From contig CAVWNF010000003.1 of NCBI GenBank assembly GCA_963756365.1, forward strand, positions 992,001 to 1,056,000: 64,000 bases of DNA, written 5' to 3'. The DNA comes from WHTI01 sp963756365. GTDB lineage: Bacteria > Actinomycetota > CADDZG01 > WHSQ01. Below, in pieces: positions 43,572 through 52,878 of this stretch. The position numbers were made by a program, and so were the translations under genes. The notes under the pieces were generated by a model. The model was not told the DNA's origin and searched no databases. It worked only from the letters and a program-made list of their open reading frames with translations. Within the stretch, counting starts at the first letter, position 1, and the number at the start of each line of letters is the position of its first letter.

Positions 43572-46505
43572 ATGACCCCTTCTCCTCGCAACCAATCGCC
43601 GACCTCCACCCAGGACAGCCTGGTGGTCCGCGGAGCGCGGGAACACAACCTCAAGAACGTGAACCTCGAGCTACCCCGGGACGCCCTGGTCGTGTTCACG
43701 GGCATCTCTGGCTCGGGGAAGTCGTCACTGGCGTTCGACACCATCTACGCGGAGGGCCAACGCCGATACGTCGAGTCACTGTCTTCGTACGCTCGGCAGT
43801 TCCTGGGCCAGATGGACAAGCCGGACGTCGATTTCATCGAGGGCCTGAGCCCGGCGATCTCGATCGACCAGAAGTCGGCTCCGAAGAACCCTCGTTCAAC
43901 CGTGGGGACGATCACCGAGATCTACGACTACCTCCGTCTCCTCTACGCGCGTATCGGCCGCCCTCACTGCCACAACTGTGGCCGCCCCATCGCTCGACAG
44001 ACACCTGAGCAGATCGTGGATCAGATCCTCAATCTCCCGGAAGGAACCAAGTTCCAGGTCCTCGCCCCGGTGGTGCGCACGCGCAAGGGCGAGTTCCAGA
44101 GTCTGTTCGAGGATCTCGCTCGACGAGGCTTCGCCCGCGTCCGTGTCAACGGGGAGATGCGCGAGTTGACCGAGAAGATCAAGCTCGATCGCTACCACCA
44201 ACACGACATCGACGTCGTCGTCGACCGACTCGTGATGAAGGAGGGGGTCGGTACCAGGCTGTCCGACTCTCTCGAAACCGCTCTCAATCTGGCCGAAGGG
44301 ATCGCTGCGATCGACCTGGTCGACGACGATGCCGAGGACATCTTGTTCAGCCAGCACCTGGCGTGTATCGATTGCGGTATCTCCTTCGACGAACTGGCTC
44401 CCCGGAACTTCTCCTTCAACTCCCCATACGGCGCGTGCGAACGCTGCGATGGTCTCGGAACACACCTCGAGGTGGATATGGACCTGGTGGTGCCGAACCC
44501 GAAGCTGAGTCTCTCCGAGGGGGCGATCGCTCCGTGGTCCGGTCGCACCCTCGAGTACTTCGACCGACTGCTTGCGTCCGCGTCCGAGGCATTCGACTTC
44601 GACATGGACGTCCCGTTCAAGAAGCTTCCGAAGAAGGCCAAGGAGATCATCCTCTACGGCTCGGAGGACGAGGAGATCCACGTCCGCTACAAGAACAGGT
44701 TCGGGCGGGTCCGTTCCTATTGGACGGTCTTCGAGGGGATATCGAACTGGCTTGAACGTCGTCGCTCGGAAACCGATTCGGACTATGCGCGCGAACGCTA
44801 TGAGCAGTACTTCCGACAGGTGCCGTGCCCCGAATGTGGGGGAGCGCGCCTGCGACCCGAATCTCTAGCCGTCACCCTAGGGGGCCGGAACGTACATGAG
44901 GTGACGTCCTTGCCGATCGATGAGTGCGACGCGTTCATGCGCACGCTCGAACTGAACGATCGCGAAACCCACATCGCCGAGCGTGTTCTCAAGGAGATCC
45001 ACGCCCGCCTTGGTTTCCTGCTCGATGTTGGACTCGACTACCTGTCCCTCTCGAGGAACTCAGCGACCCTCGCCGGAGGTGAGGCCCAGCGGATCAGGCT
45101 TGCTACCCAGATCGGGTCCGGCCTCGTCGGAGTCCTCTACGTGCTGGACGAGCCCTCGATCGGCCTCCACCAGCGCGACAACCGGCGGCTGATAGAGACT
45201 CTGGTGCGCCTGCGCGACCTTGGCAACACCCTCATAGTCGTTGAGCACGACGAAGACACGATCCGGACCGCCGACTACGTGGTGGACATCGGACCCGGCG
45301 CGGGCGAGCGCGGTGGCGAGATCGTGCATGCGGGCCCCCTCGAGAAGTTGCTGGCGATGGAGGGATCTCTGACCGGTGACTACTTGACGGGGCGTCGCTC
45401 TATCGCTGTTCCGGTCGAGCGCAGGACGGGGAGCGGCGACGCCATCGTTGTGAAGGGTGCCCGGCAACACAATCTCCGCGATATAGACGTCACGTTCCCG
45501 CTGGGAAAATTCGTCGCGGTCACCGGTGTGTCTGGGTCAGGCAAGTCCACGCTCGTGAACGAGATCCTCTACCGTGCGGTCCATCAGGACCTGAACCGCC
45601 AAGCGAAACTGGTAGCGGGTAAGCATCGCTCGATCGAGGGTGTCGACTTCGTCGATAAGGTGATCGACATCGATCAATCGCCCATCGGCCGAACCCCGCG
45701 GTCGAACCCGGCGACCTATACGGGCGTCTTCGATCACATCAGGAAGCTGTTTGCGAAGACCCAGGACGCGAAGCGGCGCGGCTACCAACCCGGCAGGTTC
45801 TCGTTCAACGTTCGAGGTGGACGGTGCGAAGCGTGCTCGGGAGACGGCACCATCAAGATCGAGATGCATTTCTTGCCCGATGTGTACGTGCCATGTGAGG
45901 TGTGCAAGGGAAAGCGATACAACAGAGAAACGCTGGAGGTCCGCTACAAGGGTAAGAACATCTCGGAGATCCTCGAGATGTCCGTCAGCGAGGCGGCCGA
46001 GTTCTTCAAGGCCATCCCACCGATCGCTCGGCATATGAATACGCTCAACGATGTTGGTCTCGGATACATCAAGCTCGGGCAACCGGCTCCCACCTTGTCG
46101 GGCGGAGAAGCGCAACGGGTCAAGCTGTCAACCGAGCTGGCTAAGCGTTCGACTGGGCAGACGCTCTACATCCTCGACGAGCCGACCACGGGACTTCACT
46201 TCGAAGACGTGAACAAACTCCTGGCGGTGCTCCATCGGCTCGTGGATGCAGGTAACACGGTCGTCGTCATCGAGCACAACCTCGACGTGATCAAGACCGC
46301 GGATCATCTGATCGATCTCGGGCCCGAGGGCGGCTCAGGCGGGGGCAGCATCGTAGCGGAGGGCACCCCCGAAGAAGTGGCGAGGAGCAAAGCGTCCTAC
46401 ACGGGTGAATACCTCGCGCCACTCCTGCCCGCGGTGCGCTCTCGGTCGAAACGGGCGGTCGCCGCACGGCGCTCCCCGGGGTCAGGAGCGCGCGCCCGCA
46501 CGTAG
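43572..46505 (+). CDS. uvrA: Excinuclease ABC subunit A
   Basis: Damage-sensing ATPase of nucleotide excision repair, working with UvrB encoded 7.6 kb upstream. 977 residues, intact. Two ABC-type ATPase halves: Walker A FTGISGSGKSSLAFDTIYAE and VTGVSGSGKSTLVNEILYRA, signatures LAGGEAQRIRLATQIG and LSGGEAQRVKLSTELA, Walker B LDEPSIGLHQRDN and LDEPTTGLHFEDV. Zinc fingers are visible as CHNCGR / CIDCGISF...CERCDG and GGRCEACSGDG...CEVCKGKRY. ATG 43572 chosen; the GTG six bases upstream is an alternative. Gene order uvrB ... uvrA is conserved with mycobacteria. Confidence 0.97.
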   Translation: MTPSPRNQSPTSTQDSLVVRGAREHNLKNVNLELPRDALVVFTGISGSGKSSLAFDTIYAEGQRRYVESLSSYARQFLGQMDKPDVDFIEGLSPAISIDQKSAPKNPRSTVGTITEIYDYLRLLYARIGRPHCHNCGRPIARQTPEQIVDQILNLPEGTKFQVLAPVVRTRKGEFQSLFEDLARRGFARVRVNGEMRELTEKIKLDRYHQHDIDVVVDRLVMKEGVGTRLSDSLETALNLAEGIAAIDLVDDDAEDILFSQHLACIDCGISFDELAPRNFSFNSPYGACERCDGLGTHLEVDMDLVVPNPKLSLSEGAIAPWSGRTLEYFDRLLASASEAFDFDMDVPFKKLPKKAKEIILYGSEDEEIHVRYKNRFGRVRSYWTVFEGISNWLERRRSETDSDYARERYEQYFRQVPCPECGGARLRPESLAVTLGGRNVHEVTSLPIDECDAFMRTLELNDRETHIAERVLKEIHARLGFLLDVGLDYLSLSRNSATLAGGEAQRIRLATQIGSGLVGVLYVLDEPSIGLHQRDNRRLIETLVRLRDLGNTLIVVEHDEDTIRTADYVVDIGPGAGERGGEIVHAGPLEKLLAMEGSLTGDYLTGRRSIAVPVERRTGSGDAIVVKGARQHNLRDIDVTFPLGKFVAVTGVSGSGKSTLVNEILYRAVHQDLNRQAKLVAGKHRSIEGVDFVDKVIDIDQSPIGRTPRSNPATYTGVFDHIRKLFAKTQDAKRRGYQPGRFSFNVRGGRCEACSGDGTIKIEMHFLPDVYVPCEVCKGKRYNRETLEVRYKGKNISEILEMSVSEAAEFFKAIPPIARHMNTLNDVGLGYIKLGQPAPTLSGGEAQRVKLSTELAKRSTGQTLYILDEPTTGLHFEDVNKLLAVLHRLVDAGNTVVVIEHNLDVIKTADHLIDLGPEGGSGGGSIVAEGTPEEVARSKASYTGEYLAPLLPAVRSRSKRAVAARRSPGSGARART

Positions 46506-46511
46506 GGGCTG

Positions 46512-47708
46512 TCAGCGCCCGGTGACCTGGAACAACATGCCGATCTCGATATCGACAAGATAGATCTCTCCACTCTCCGACTCACCGAACGAACTGACCG
46601 CGTGGTCGGTATCGGCGAGAGTGGTGGGTTCCTGCCTCCCGCGGTTCACATCGATAGCCCAGATCGTTCCCGTGCAGATGTCGGAGAACAGGTACCCCCC
46701 GCGAAGGACAGGGAAGTCCCGTCCGCGGTACACGAATCCGCCGGTGATCGAGCAGCCCTGGTCGTGGTCGTATTCCGTGACCGGTTGCCGCAACCCCTCC
46801 TTGTTGCAGTCATCCGAGGCGTAGCAGTTCGTCCCCTCCATCTGGTTCCAACCGAAGTTGAGCCCACCCTTGCCGGGAGGTGCCATGTCGACCTCCTCCA
46901 GGGTGTCCTGACCAACGTCGCCGATCCACATCGCTCCGGTCGCCCGGTCGAACGAGAACCTCCACGGATTCCTGAGACCGTAGTGCCATATCTCTTCCTG
47001 GCCCCCGCCGGTCGCGAACGGGTTGTCTGCCGGTATCCGGTAGCCACGATCGACCGAGACGTCCACTCGCAGGATCGACCCCAGCAGGGTGTCGACGTTC
47101 TGTCCGTTCCCGTTTGGGTCCCCACTGCTGCCCCCGTCTCCCAAGGCGATGTAGAGGTATCCGTCGGGTCCGAACGCGAGCCCACCGCCATTGTGGTTGC
47201 CGAACGGTTGCTCAACCGTGAGAAGCACCTCTGCGGTCTGCGGGTCGACCACGTTGGGATCGTCGCCCACCCGGTAGCGCGCGACGACCGTATCTCCGGC
47301 GTTGTCCGTGTAGTTGACGTAGAGCCGGCCCGATGTCGCATGGTCGGGGGGAAAGGCGAGTCCCAGGAGACCCTGTTCGCCTGATGCCTCGGTGAGCGAG
47401 GTGATGTCGAGGAACGCCGCGCTCCTGACCCTTCCGGTCCGGGTCACGACCCGGACGGTCCCCGTTTGCTCGACCACGAATAGGCGACGGGAACCGTCGC
47501 CGGCATTGGTCACCTGAACCGGGGCGGAGAACCCCTCAGCAACGGGCCTGAGTCGGACCTCCGCTCCCAACGGGTCTGCGGCGATCTCAGGAGCTGTCGA
47601 GTCCTCGGGGGCAGGGCTGGCGGGGGGGAAGGCCGGCGGGTCTTCCTGAATGCCAGAGCAAGAGCCCGTGACAAGGAGTATCGAGAGAGCCAGGATCAGA
47701 CGACGCAT
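46512..47708 (-). CDS. PQQ-dependent sugar dehydrogenase-like lipoprotein
   Basis: 398 residues, intact. Lipoprotein signal LALSILLVTGSCSG, a Pro-rich linker, then a six-bladed propeller of the glucose/sorbosone dehydrogenase family: LRPVAEGFSAPVQVTNAGDG, LLGLAFPPDHATSGRLYVNY, PFGNHNGGGLAFGPDGYLYI with the catalytic-region His, LGDGGSSGDPNGNGQN, WHYGLRNPWRFSFDRATGAM and FSDICTGTIWAI. These carry the PQQ- and calcium-binding residues typical of the family. No PQQ synthesis genes in the window. Five bases downstream of the patatin gene, so one operon. Confidence 0.88.
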   Translation of the reverse strand: MRRLILALSILLVTGSCSGIQEDPPAFPPASPAPEDSTAPEIAADPLGAEVRLRPVAEGFSAPVQVTNAGDGSRRLFVVEQTGTVRVVTRTGRVRSAAFLDITSLTEASGEQGLLGLAFPPDHATSGRLYVNYTDNAGDTVVARYRVGDDPNVVDPQTAEVLLTVEQPFGNHNGGGLAFGPDGYLYIALGDGGSSGDPNGNGQNVDTLLGSILRVDVSVDRGYRIPADNPFATGGGQEEIWHYGLRNPWRFSFDRATGAMWIGDVGQDTLEEVDMAPPGKGGLNFGWNQMEGTNCYASDDCNKEGLRQPVTEYDHDQGCSITGGFVYRGRDFPVLRGGYLFSDICTGTIWAIDVNRGRQEPTTLADTDHAVSSFGESESGEIYLVDIEIGMLFQVTGR

Positions 47709-47713
47709 GACCC

Positions 47714-48961
47714 CTAAGGTTCGCCGTCCCTAGCCGACGGGACCTCGGTGTCTGTCCCGTAGAAGCGCGGCTCGGCCCCTTCGACTATCGACTGGAGTTG
47801 ATCGAGGAGTCGAGTGTGCGACAGCTTTATCCCGTGGCGCCCGAGGACCTTCTTGTATTCGGGGAAGCGCGTCACGAGGTCGATCGCAACACTCTCGAAC
47901 GCGTGGCGCGCGATCCTCTCTCGCGATCCGTAGTCCATGAGGTTGAAGACGAACAGGTGCTCGTCGTCGCGTCGGGGCTCGATCAAGATGATGTCGACGT
48001 CGGGATGGGCGTGCGTGATGATGTCGAGTTCCTTCTCCACCTGAGCTTGGGCCATGATCCGGAAGCTCTGCGCAGCGATGTGTGGGAAACCCTTCTCCGC
48101 GATGTGGTGCGAGGGCAGACCCGTCGAACTGGGCAACAGATAACGAACATCGTGCACGTACGGAACCAATGGGTTGATGCACACGATCAGCTTGGCCCCG
48201 TGGGCGATCGCAACCTCGATGCTGGTCGTCGAACGGAGCCCACCATCGAGATAAACGCGGTCGTTGATCTCTCGGGGCGCATAAAGCAGCGGGATCGCGG
48301 TCGAAGCGGCCGCGGCTTCGGAGATAGGAACGTCATCGAATCCCTCTTCGCCGAAGACGACCCGTTGCGCGCTATCCAGATCGGTGGCGGTGATGAGCAG
48401 CCGCCTCTTGGTCTGGGTGAAGTCGTTGGAGCGGCCCTCCGATGTCAGTAGTTTCTGCAGGTAACGCTCGGTGCCATCGGTCGTGTACACGGCGGCGGGA
48501 AGGCCCTCAGCTAGTGCGCCGAGTCCGTCGATCAGCCCGGTGGTGAAGGGGTGACCTATATATCGGCGGAGGGCGCCGAACACGCTCAACGGCCATCTGA
48601 TCAACGAAGTGAGGAGACCTTTTCGATCCGGCATCATCACTTCGTCTGCACCGATCCCAGGGAACGTCGCCGATGGATGACCGATGTTGGCCAGGATCAG
48701 GTCCTCGGGTGTGATCCCGTTGGCCAGACAGGCCGCCATGACTGCGCCGGCGGAGGTACCCACATAGAGGTCGAAGTCGTTGACGCCGGCGCGGGCTCCC
48801 ATAGCGTTCATCGCGTTGAGAACCCCAAGGTGATACGCGGCCCCGGTGATGCCGCCGCCACCGAGAACGAGAGCGACGCGTCCATCGGAGAGGGACGCCT
48901 TCTGTTTGCGGTCCTGGAACCAGTCTCGGTTCGTCCGCGAGAGATGGATCACGCTTCCCAT
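47714..48961 (-). CDS. Patatin-like phospholipase
   Basis: Lipid acyl hydrolase with a Ser-Asp dyad. 415 residues, intact, no signal peptide. Oxyanion loop VLGGGGITGAAYHLGVL, nucleophile elbow DLYVGTSAGAVMAACLANG, catalytic Asp in YLDGGLRSTTSIEVAI. C-terminal region includes MAQAQVEKELDIITHAHPDV and is typical of bacterial patatins. ATG 48961 has TAGGGT six bases upstream (minus strand), consistent with a leaderless message. Divergent from the alpha/beta hydrolase. Confidence 0.9.
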   Translation of the reverse strand: MGSVIHLSRTNRDWFQDRKQKASLSDGRVALVLGGGGITGAAYHLGVLNAMNAMGARAGVNDFDLYVGTSAGAVMAACLANGITPEDLILANIGHPSATFPGIGADEVMMPDRKGLLTSLIRWPLSVFGALRRYIGHPFTTGLIDGLGALAEGLPAAVYTTDGTERYLQKLLTSEGRSNDFTQTKRRLLITATDLDSAQRVVFGEEGFDDVPISEAAAASTAIPLLYAPREINDRVYLDGGLRSTTSIEVAIAHGAKLIVCINPLVPYVHDVRYLLPSSTGLPSHHIAEKGFPHIAAQSFRIMAQAQVEKELDIITHAHPDVDIILIEPRRDDEHLFVFNLMDYGSRERIARHAFESVAIDLVTRFPEYKKVLGRHGIKLSHTRLLDQLQSIVEGAEPRFYGTDTEVPSARDGEP

Positions 48962-48967
48962 CGCCAA

Positions 48968-49014
48968 ACCCTAACCGCCTGCTCTAGAGGTTCGGCGACG
49001 CCTGGGTCTATGGT
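48968..49014. promoter_or_regulatory. Divergent leaderless promoters, patatin and alpha/beta hydrolase
   Basis: Minus strand TAGGGT (48973-48968) ends six bases before the patatin ATG. Plus strand TATGGT (49009-49014) ends six bases before the hydrolase ATG at 49021. The 59-base region holds nothing else. Confidence 0.45.
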
Positions 49015-49020
49015 GGAGAG

Positions 49021-49857
49021 ATGACCGGAGCCGTCGTAGAGATCAATGGGGCGAAGCTCTTCGTTACGTCGTCCGGCCAGGGGCCGCCCGTCGTGATGGT
49101 CCACGCGGGGATCGCAGACTCCCGGATGTGGGACCCGCACGTTCCCGCTCTGGAGCAGGTCAGAACGGTCGTGCGTTACGACGCGCGCGGCTTCGGTCGC
49201 TCCGATACTCCGCCGGGGCCGTACTCGATGGCGGAAGACCTGGGAGCGGTGATCGCCACACTCGGTCTGCAGCGCCCCGCGATAGTGGGTTGCTCGATGG
49301 GCGGGAGCGCCTCGCTTCAGTACGTGCTCGGACACCCCGAGGCGGTCGAGTGCCTCGTTCTCGTCGCCTCTGCGATCGAGGGTCACGAGTGGTCACCGGT
49401 GATGGATGACATCGAAGCTGCCGAGGAAGCTGCGTTCGAGGCGGGCGACGTGGACCGGATCGTTGAGATCAACCTGTCCACGTGGGTGGCAGGTCCCGAT
49501 CGCACCGAAGCCGATGTCGATCCGGGAGTGTGGAGCCTCGCTAGCGAGATGATCAGAACGGCGGTCGACAAGCAGGTGGCAGCAGAGAAGATGGATCCGC
49601 GCGCCGGGCCCGCGGAAGTCGGTGGAGGCACCGAGCGACGCGGATCTCGCGGCGATGTCGGTTCCAACCTGGTGGTTGTGGGGGACAAGGATGTGCCCGA
49701 CATGCTCGCTATCGCCGACCGTCTCGAGAGAACCCTGCCGTCATGCCGTCGGATGACCATCGAGGGCGCCGCACACCTTCCCAACCTTGAGTCGCCCGAG
49801 AAGTTCACCGAGATGGTGCTCGCTTTCCTCGGAGACCCCCCTCGCGAGGGCCCCTGA
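49021..49857 (+). CDS. Alpha/beta-hydrolase (two compensating frame shifts)
   Basis: About 278 residues. VVMVHAGIADSRMWDPHVPA starts the fold, YDARGFGRSDTP gives the conserved Arg-Gly-x-Gly loop, GCSMGGSASLQY has the nucleophile Ser, LVVVGDKDVPDM has the acid and GAAHLPNLESPEKF the His. The reading frame is formally open, but residues encoded at about 49605-49672 are nonsense in that frame; the other frame gives RKSVEAPSDADLAAMSVPT, the expected sequence before the last strand. A pair of opposite one-base errors restores the frame, so the translated protein is wrong over about 23 residues. Substrate unknown. Confidence 0.85.
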   Translation: MTGAVVEINGAKLFVTSSGQGPPVVMVHAGIADSRMWDPHVPALEQVRTVVRYDARGFGRSDTPPGPYSMAEDLGAVIATLGLQRPAIVGCSMGGSASLQYVLGHPEAVECLVLVASAIEGHEWSPVMDDIEAAEEAAFEAGDVDRIVEINLSTWVAGPDRTEADVDPGVWSLASEMIRTAVDKQVAAEKMDPRAGPAEVGGGTERRGSRGDVGSNLVVVGDKDVPDMLAIADRLERTLPSCRRMTIEGAAHLPNLESPEKFTEMVLAFLGDPPREGP

Positions 49858-50145
49858 TGCCAGCGTCCGATTCGCGTAGGTTGTCGGAAACAAATCTCAC
49901 GCGATTCCTGTCAATAGCCTTCCCCGTTGCTTGCTTGCTGGTCTAGTGTCATCTGCGCACACCAGCGTCGAGATCCACTTCCAGGGGTTCTGTCGGGTTT
50001 TGCCTGCGCCTCTCGGTGCGACCTCGCGGGCAGAAGAAGGGGGAGATCGGGGGAATCAAGACACTTTCTAAGGGGCCGCTTCCGCGACCTCTTATTCCGA
50101 GTGGCGTCCCTTCCCGGAACGCCTCGTTCAGATGGAGGTAGTTGA
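49858..50145 (+). promoter_or_regulatory. Leader region of the M6 protease gene
   Basis: A 288-base region without a gene. TGCCTGCG and CGCGGGCA (about 50001-50034) can form an eight-pair stem, so the message has a structured leader. GGAGGT (50134-50139) is a strong ribosome binding site for the TTG at 50146. I could not match a known riboswitch. Confidence 0.35.
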
Positions 50146-52431
50146 TTGAAGAAGCAGATCATCAGTGTCCTGACGGGCATGGTTCTCGTCGGTTCGCTGG
50201 TCGTTGGTCAGGCAGGGGCGGTCAGTACCAAGAAGAACCCGCCCCCTCCGCATGACCGACCTAAGACGAACGGTCACGTTAAGGAGATGCCGCCGATAGC
50301 GGTGAAGCGTCAGAACAACCTCGAAGCGGCCGCTGAGGCCGTGTCAGACGGTGCGCCCGTGAAGAACGGCCGCGTCCGGATCAACAAGGGTCAGGCGAAC
50401 GCCAAGTGGGTCGAGTACGGCCTCGAGGGCGAGGAGCACATCGTCACGATGCTCGTCGACTTCACCGACCCACAGCACGGCCAGATAGAAGAGCCCGACC
50501 GCGAGACGGATAACTCGACCTATTGGGTCGATGACTTCAGTTCTGAGCACTTCGAGGACATGTTGTTCGCCGAGGGCGGCGGTTCCACCGGTAGTCCCTC
50601 GATGCGCGACCTGTACCTCGAGATGAGCTCTGGTCGCTACACGGTCAACGGCCAGGTCGGCGACTGGATCTCGCTGGACCAGCCCGAGTCCGAGTATGGC
50701 GCCAACGACCCCGACGGGGTCGGCGACGATCTCAACGGTGATGTGTACCGGGTTGTCGGCGATGCTCTCGCGGCGACCGCAGCTCAGGATGAGGGGATCG
50801 ACTGGAGTTCTAACGTCGTCGATGTCTGGGACCGCTACGACTGCGACCTCGATGGTATCTACGACGAGGCCGACGGTTACGTTGACCACTTCCAGTTGGT
50901 GCACGCGGGCCAGGGCGAGGAAGAAGGCGGAGGTGCCCAGGGCGAGGACGCGATCTGGAGCCACCGCTGGTACGCGAACTTCGACCCCACTTACAGCAGT
51001 GGCCCCTCTGGCGTAGAGGACCAGGACTACCCGGGCGATGAAGGCAACTGCCCGTTCGGTGGTTACGAGGTTCCCGGCACCGGGATCTGGGTCGGTGACT
51101 ACACGATCGAGCCGGAGAACGGCGCTGTCGGTGTGTTCGCACACGAGTACGCACACGATCTTGGTCTGCCCGACCTCTACGACACCTCGGGTGGCGAGAA
51201 CGGAACCTCGTTCTGGACCCTGATGAGCGGTGGCTCGTGGGCCTCGACCAGTGAGGACTCGATCGGCGACCGTCCGACACACATGGACGCGTGGTCCAAG
51301 TACGTCTCGGGCTGGCTCGGCAAGGACCTCAAGACGCTGCAGTCTCAAGAAGATCCGCAAGAAGGGCCCGATCGACGTCAAGCTTGGTCCCGCCGAAGGC
51401 GCCACGAAGGGTCGCAAGCAGGCGATCAAGGTCGATCTACCCGACGTACGAGCGGACCGATGAGCTCGCGGCGCAGCCTGAGGGCGACGACCCCTACTAC
51501 TACTTCTCGGGGGCGGACGACAACCTCGATACGGCTATGGAGCACTACTTCGACGCTCCGCTCGCCGAGGAAACCGCGTCTGGACTTCCGTACGTGGTAC
51601 TTCATCGAAGAGGGTTACGACTACGGGTACATCGAGTCGTTCGACGGAACCGACTGGGCACCGCTTCCGGGCCCGTTGTCGGATGCTGAATCTCCGTATG
51701 GGATCGATGGGGACTCCGGTGGTGAATGGATGGATGCCACCTACATGATCCCGGCGGGCTCCGAGGGCGTGCGCTTCCGGTACGTCACGGACGGCGGTTG
51801 GATCGAGGCCGGCTTCTTCGTGGACTCGATCTCACTTGCTGGCGAGATCGATGACAACGGTAGCCAGGGTGACGCCACCTGGGACCTGTGGGGCTTCAGC
51901 CAGGTCACGGACGGTGTGGTGTCCGGCACCTACGGTCACTACTACCTCATCGAGTCGCGCAACTACCTGCGTGGCGACAAGAGCCTCAAGGGCGCATACA
52001 ACTTCATCGACGGCAACTGGCTCGAGAAGACGCCCTACGCCGATGGCGTGCTGATCTGGTACCGAGACCAGGGCTACGCGGACAACAACACCTCCGTGCA
52101 CCCGGGTCACGGACAGGTGCTGCCGGTGGACTCTCACCCAGCAACTGCCTTCCGTCCTGACGGTGACCCGTGGCGCACGAGGTGGCAGTCATGGGATTCG
52201 ACGTTCGGCAACAAGACGCACAAGATCACCCTCACTCAGGTGATGGATGACGAGTGGGTCTCGCAGAACTACACGTCCAAGGGCATCAACCTGTTCAACG
52301 ACAAGTCCACGACCAAGTACTGGAACGAGGACATCCCCGAAGCCAGCACGATGACCGCGGGCTCCGGCCTGAAGGTGAAGGTCATGGGCAAGGGCAAGGG
52401 TGGCAACTACCGCATCAAGCTTTTCAAGTAG
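50146..52431 (+). CDS. M6-family (immune inhibitor A-like) secreted metalloprotease (three frame breaks)
   Basis: About 760 residues. TTG start with GGAGGT six bases upstream; signal peptide IISVLTGMVLVGSLVVGQAG ending AVS. The catalytic region has GVFAHEYAHDLGLPDLYDTS, an HExxH zinc site with the third ligand following, and WTLMSGGSWAS with the metzincin-like Met turn. Three added bases near 51345, 51445 and 51587 break the frame; between them DVKLGPAEGATKGRKQAIKV and DDPYYYFSGADDNLDTAMEH are read in the other frames. The C-terminal half is a jelly-roll/MAM-like accessory region (FDGTDWAPLPGPLSD). A secreted protease for external protein degradation. Confidence 0.88.
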   Translation: MKKQIISVLTGMVLVGSLVVGQAGAVSTKKNPPPPHDRPKTNGHVKEMPPIAVKRQNNLEAAAEAVSDGAPVKNGRVRINKGQANAKWVEYGLEGEEHIVTMLVDFTDPQHGQIEEPDRETDNSTYWVDDFSSEHFEDMLFAEGGGSTGSPSMRDLYLEMSSGRYTVNGQVGDWISLDQPESEYGANDPDGVGDDLNGDVYRVVGDALAATAAQDEGIDWSSNVVDVWDRYDCDLDGIYDEADGYVDHFQLVHAGQGEEEGGGAQGEDAIWSHRWYANFDPTYSSGPSGVEDQDYPGDEGNCPFGGYEVPGTGIWVGDYTIEPENGAVGVFAHEYAHDLGLPDLYDTSGGENGTSFWTLMSGGSWASTSEDSIGDRPTHMDAWSKYVSGWLGKDLKTLQSQEDPQEGPDRRQAWSRRRRHEGSQAGDQGRSTRRTSGPMSSRRSLRATTPTTTSRGRTTTSIRLWSTTSTLRSPRKPRLDFRTWYFIEEGYDYGYIESFDGTDWAPLPGPLSDAESPYGIDGDSGGEWMDATYMIPAGSEGVRFRYVTDGGWIEAGFFVDSISLAGEIDDNGSQGDATWDLWGFSQVTDGVVSGTYGHYYLIESRNYLRGDKSLKGAYNFIDGNWLEKTPYADGVLIWYRDQGYADNNTSVHPGHGQVLPVDSHPATAFRPDGDPWRTRWQSWDSTFGNKTHKITLTQVMDDEWVSQNYTSKGINLFNDKSTTKYWNEDIPEASTMTAGSGLKVKVMGKGKGGNYRIKLFK

Positions 52432-52456
52432 AGCGAGATTCGCGGGAGTAACAAGT

Positions 52457-52488
52457 GGGGGCGGGCCTATGGCCCGCCCCCAGCTTTT
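52457..52488 (+). terminator. Rho-independent terminator after the M6 protease
   Basis: Perfect 11-base-pair stem GGGGGCGGGCC / GGCCCGCCCCC, loop TAT, followed by AGCTTTT. Confidence 0.85.
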
Positions 52489-52509
52489 GCTCGGTATCAT
52501 GCTCCTCCC

Positions 52510-52581
52510 GGGCGGTTAGCTCAGCGGGAGAGCGCTTCGTTCACACCGAAGAGGTCACTGGTTCGATCCCAGTACCGCCCA
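52510..52581 (+). tRNA. tRNA-Val (anticodon CAC)
   Basis: 72 bases. Acceptor GGGCGGT pairs with ACCGCCC plus discriminator A. D arm GCTC-AGCGGGA-GAGC; anticodon stem CTTCG/CGAAG with loop TTCACAC, anticodon CAC reading GUG; T arm ACTGG-TTCGATC-CCAGT. CCA not encoded. Confidence 0.95.
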
Positions 52582-52593
52582 CGGACAACGACC

Positions 52594-52737
52594 TCATCCG
52601 AAGATGCTTACGCCTCCCGGCCCGACCAGCAGGCCCAGGCCGATGAGCACCAGCCCCATGATCAGCTCTCCGCGTACGAGGGTCACGATGCCGTAGATCA
52701 CCAGCACCGCCGCTATCACCCACAGGATGGTTCCCAC
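52594..52737 (-). CDS. GPGG-motif small membrane protein (47 residues)
   Basis: A 47-residue protein from a GTG at 52737 with AAGGAGGA five to six bases upstream, the best ribosome binding site nearby. Two membrane segments, ILWVIAAVLVIYGIVTLV and IMGLVLIGLGLLVG, joined by a short RGEL turn, then the C-terminal GPGGVSIFG. This is the pattern of the actinobacterial GPGG-motif small membrane proteins, whose function is unknown. Too short for many gene finders. It lies between tRNA-Val and the divergent RTX-repeat gene. Confidence 0.8.
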   Translation of the reverse strand: MGTILWVIAAVLVIYGIVTLVRGELIMGLVLIGLGLLVGPGGVSIFG

Positions 52738-52878
52738 GATCGTCCTCCTTGGCGTCGGTTTTCCTTCCTTGTGTCGCGATTTCCCCCCTCAGCCCCTTGA
52801 ACAAACCGGTGTATCGGGGAAACTAGTGCCCGAGGTCAGACCCCTCCACACATCCGTCGAAGCTCGAAAGGACCTGTC

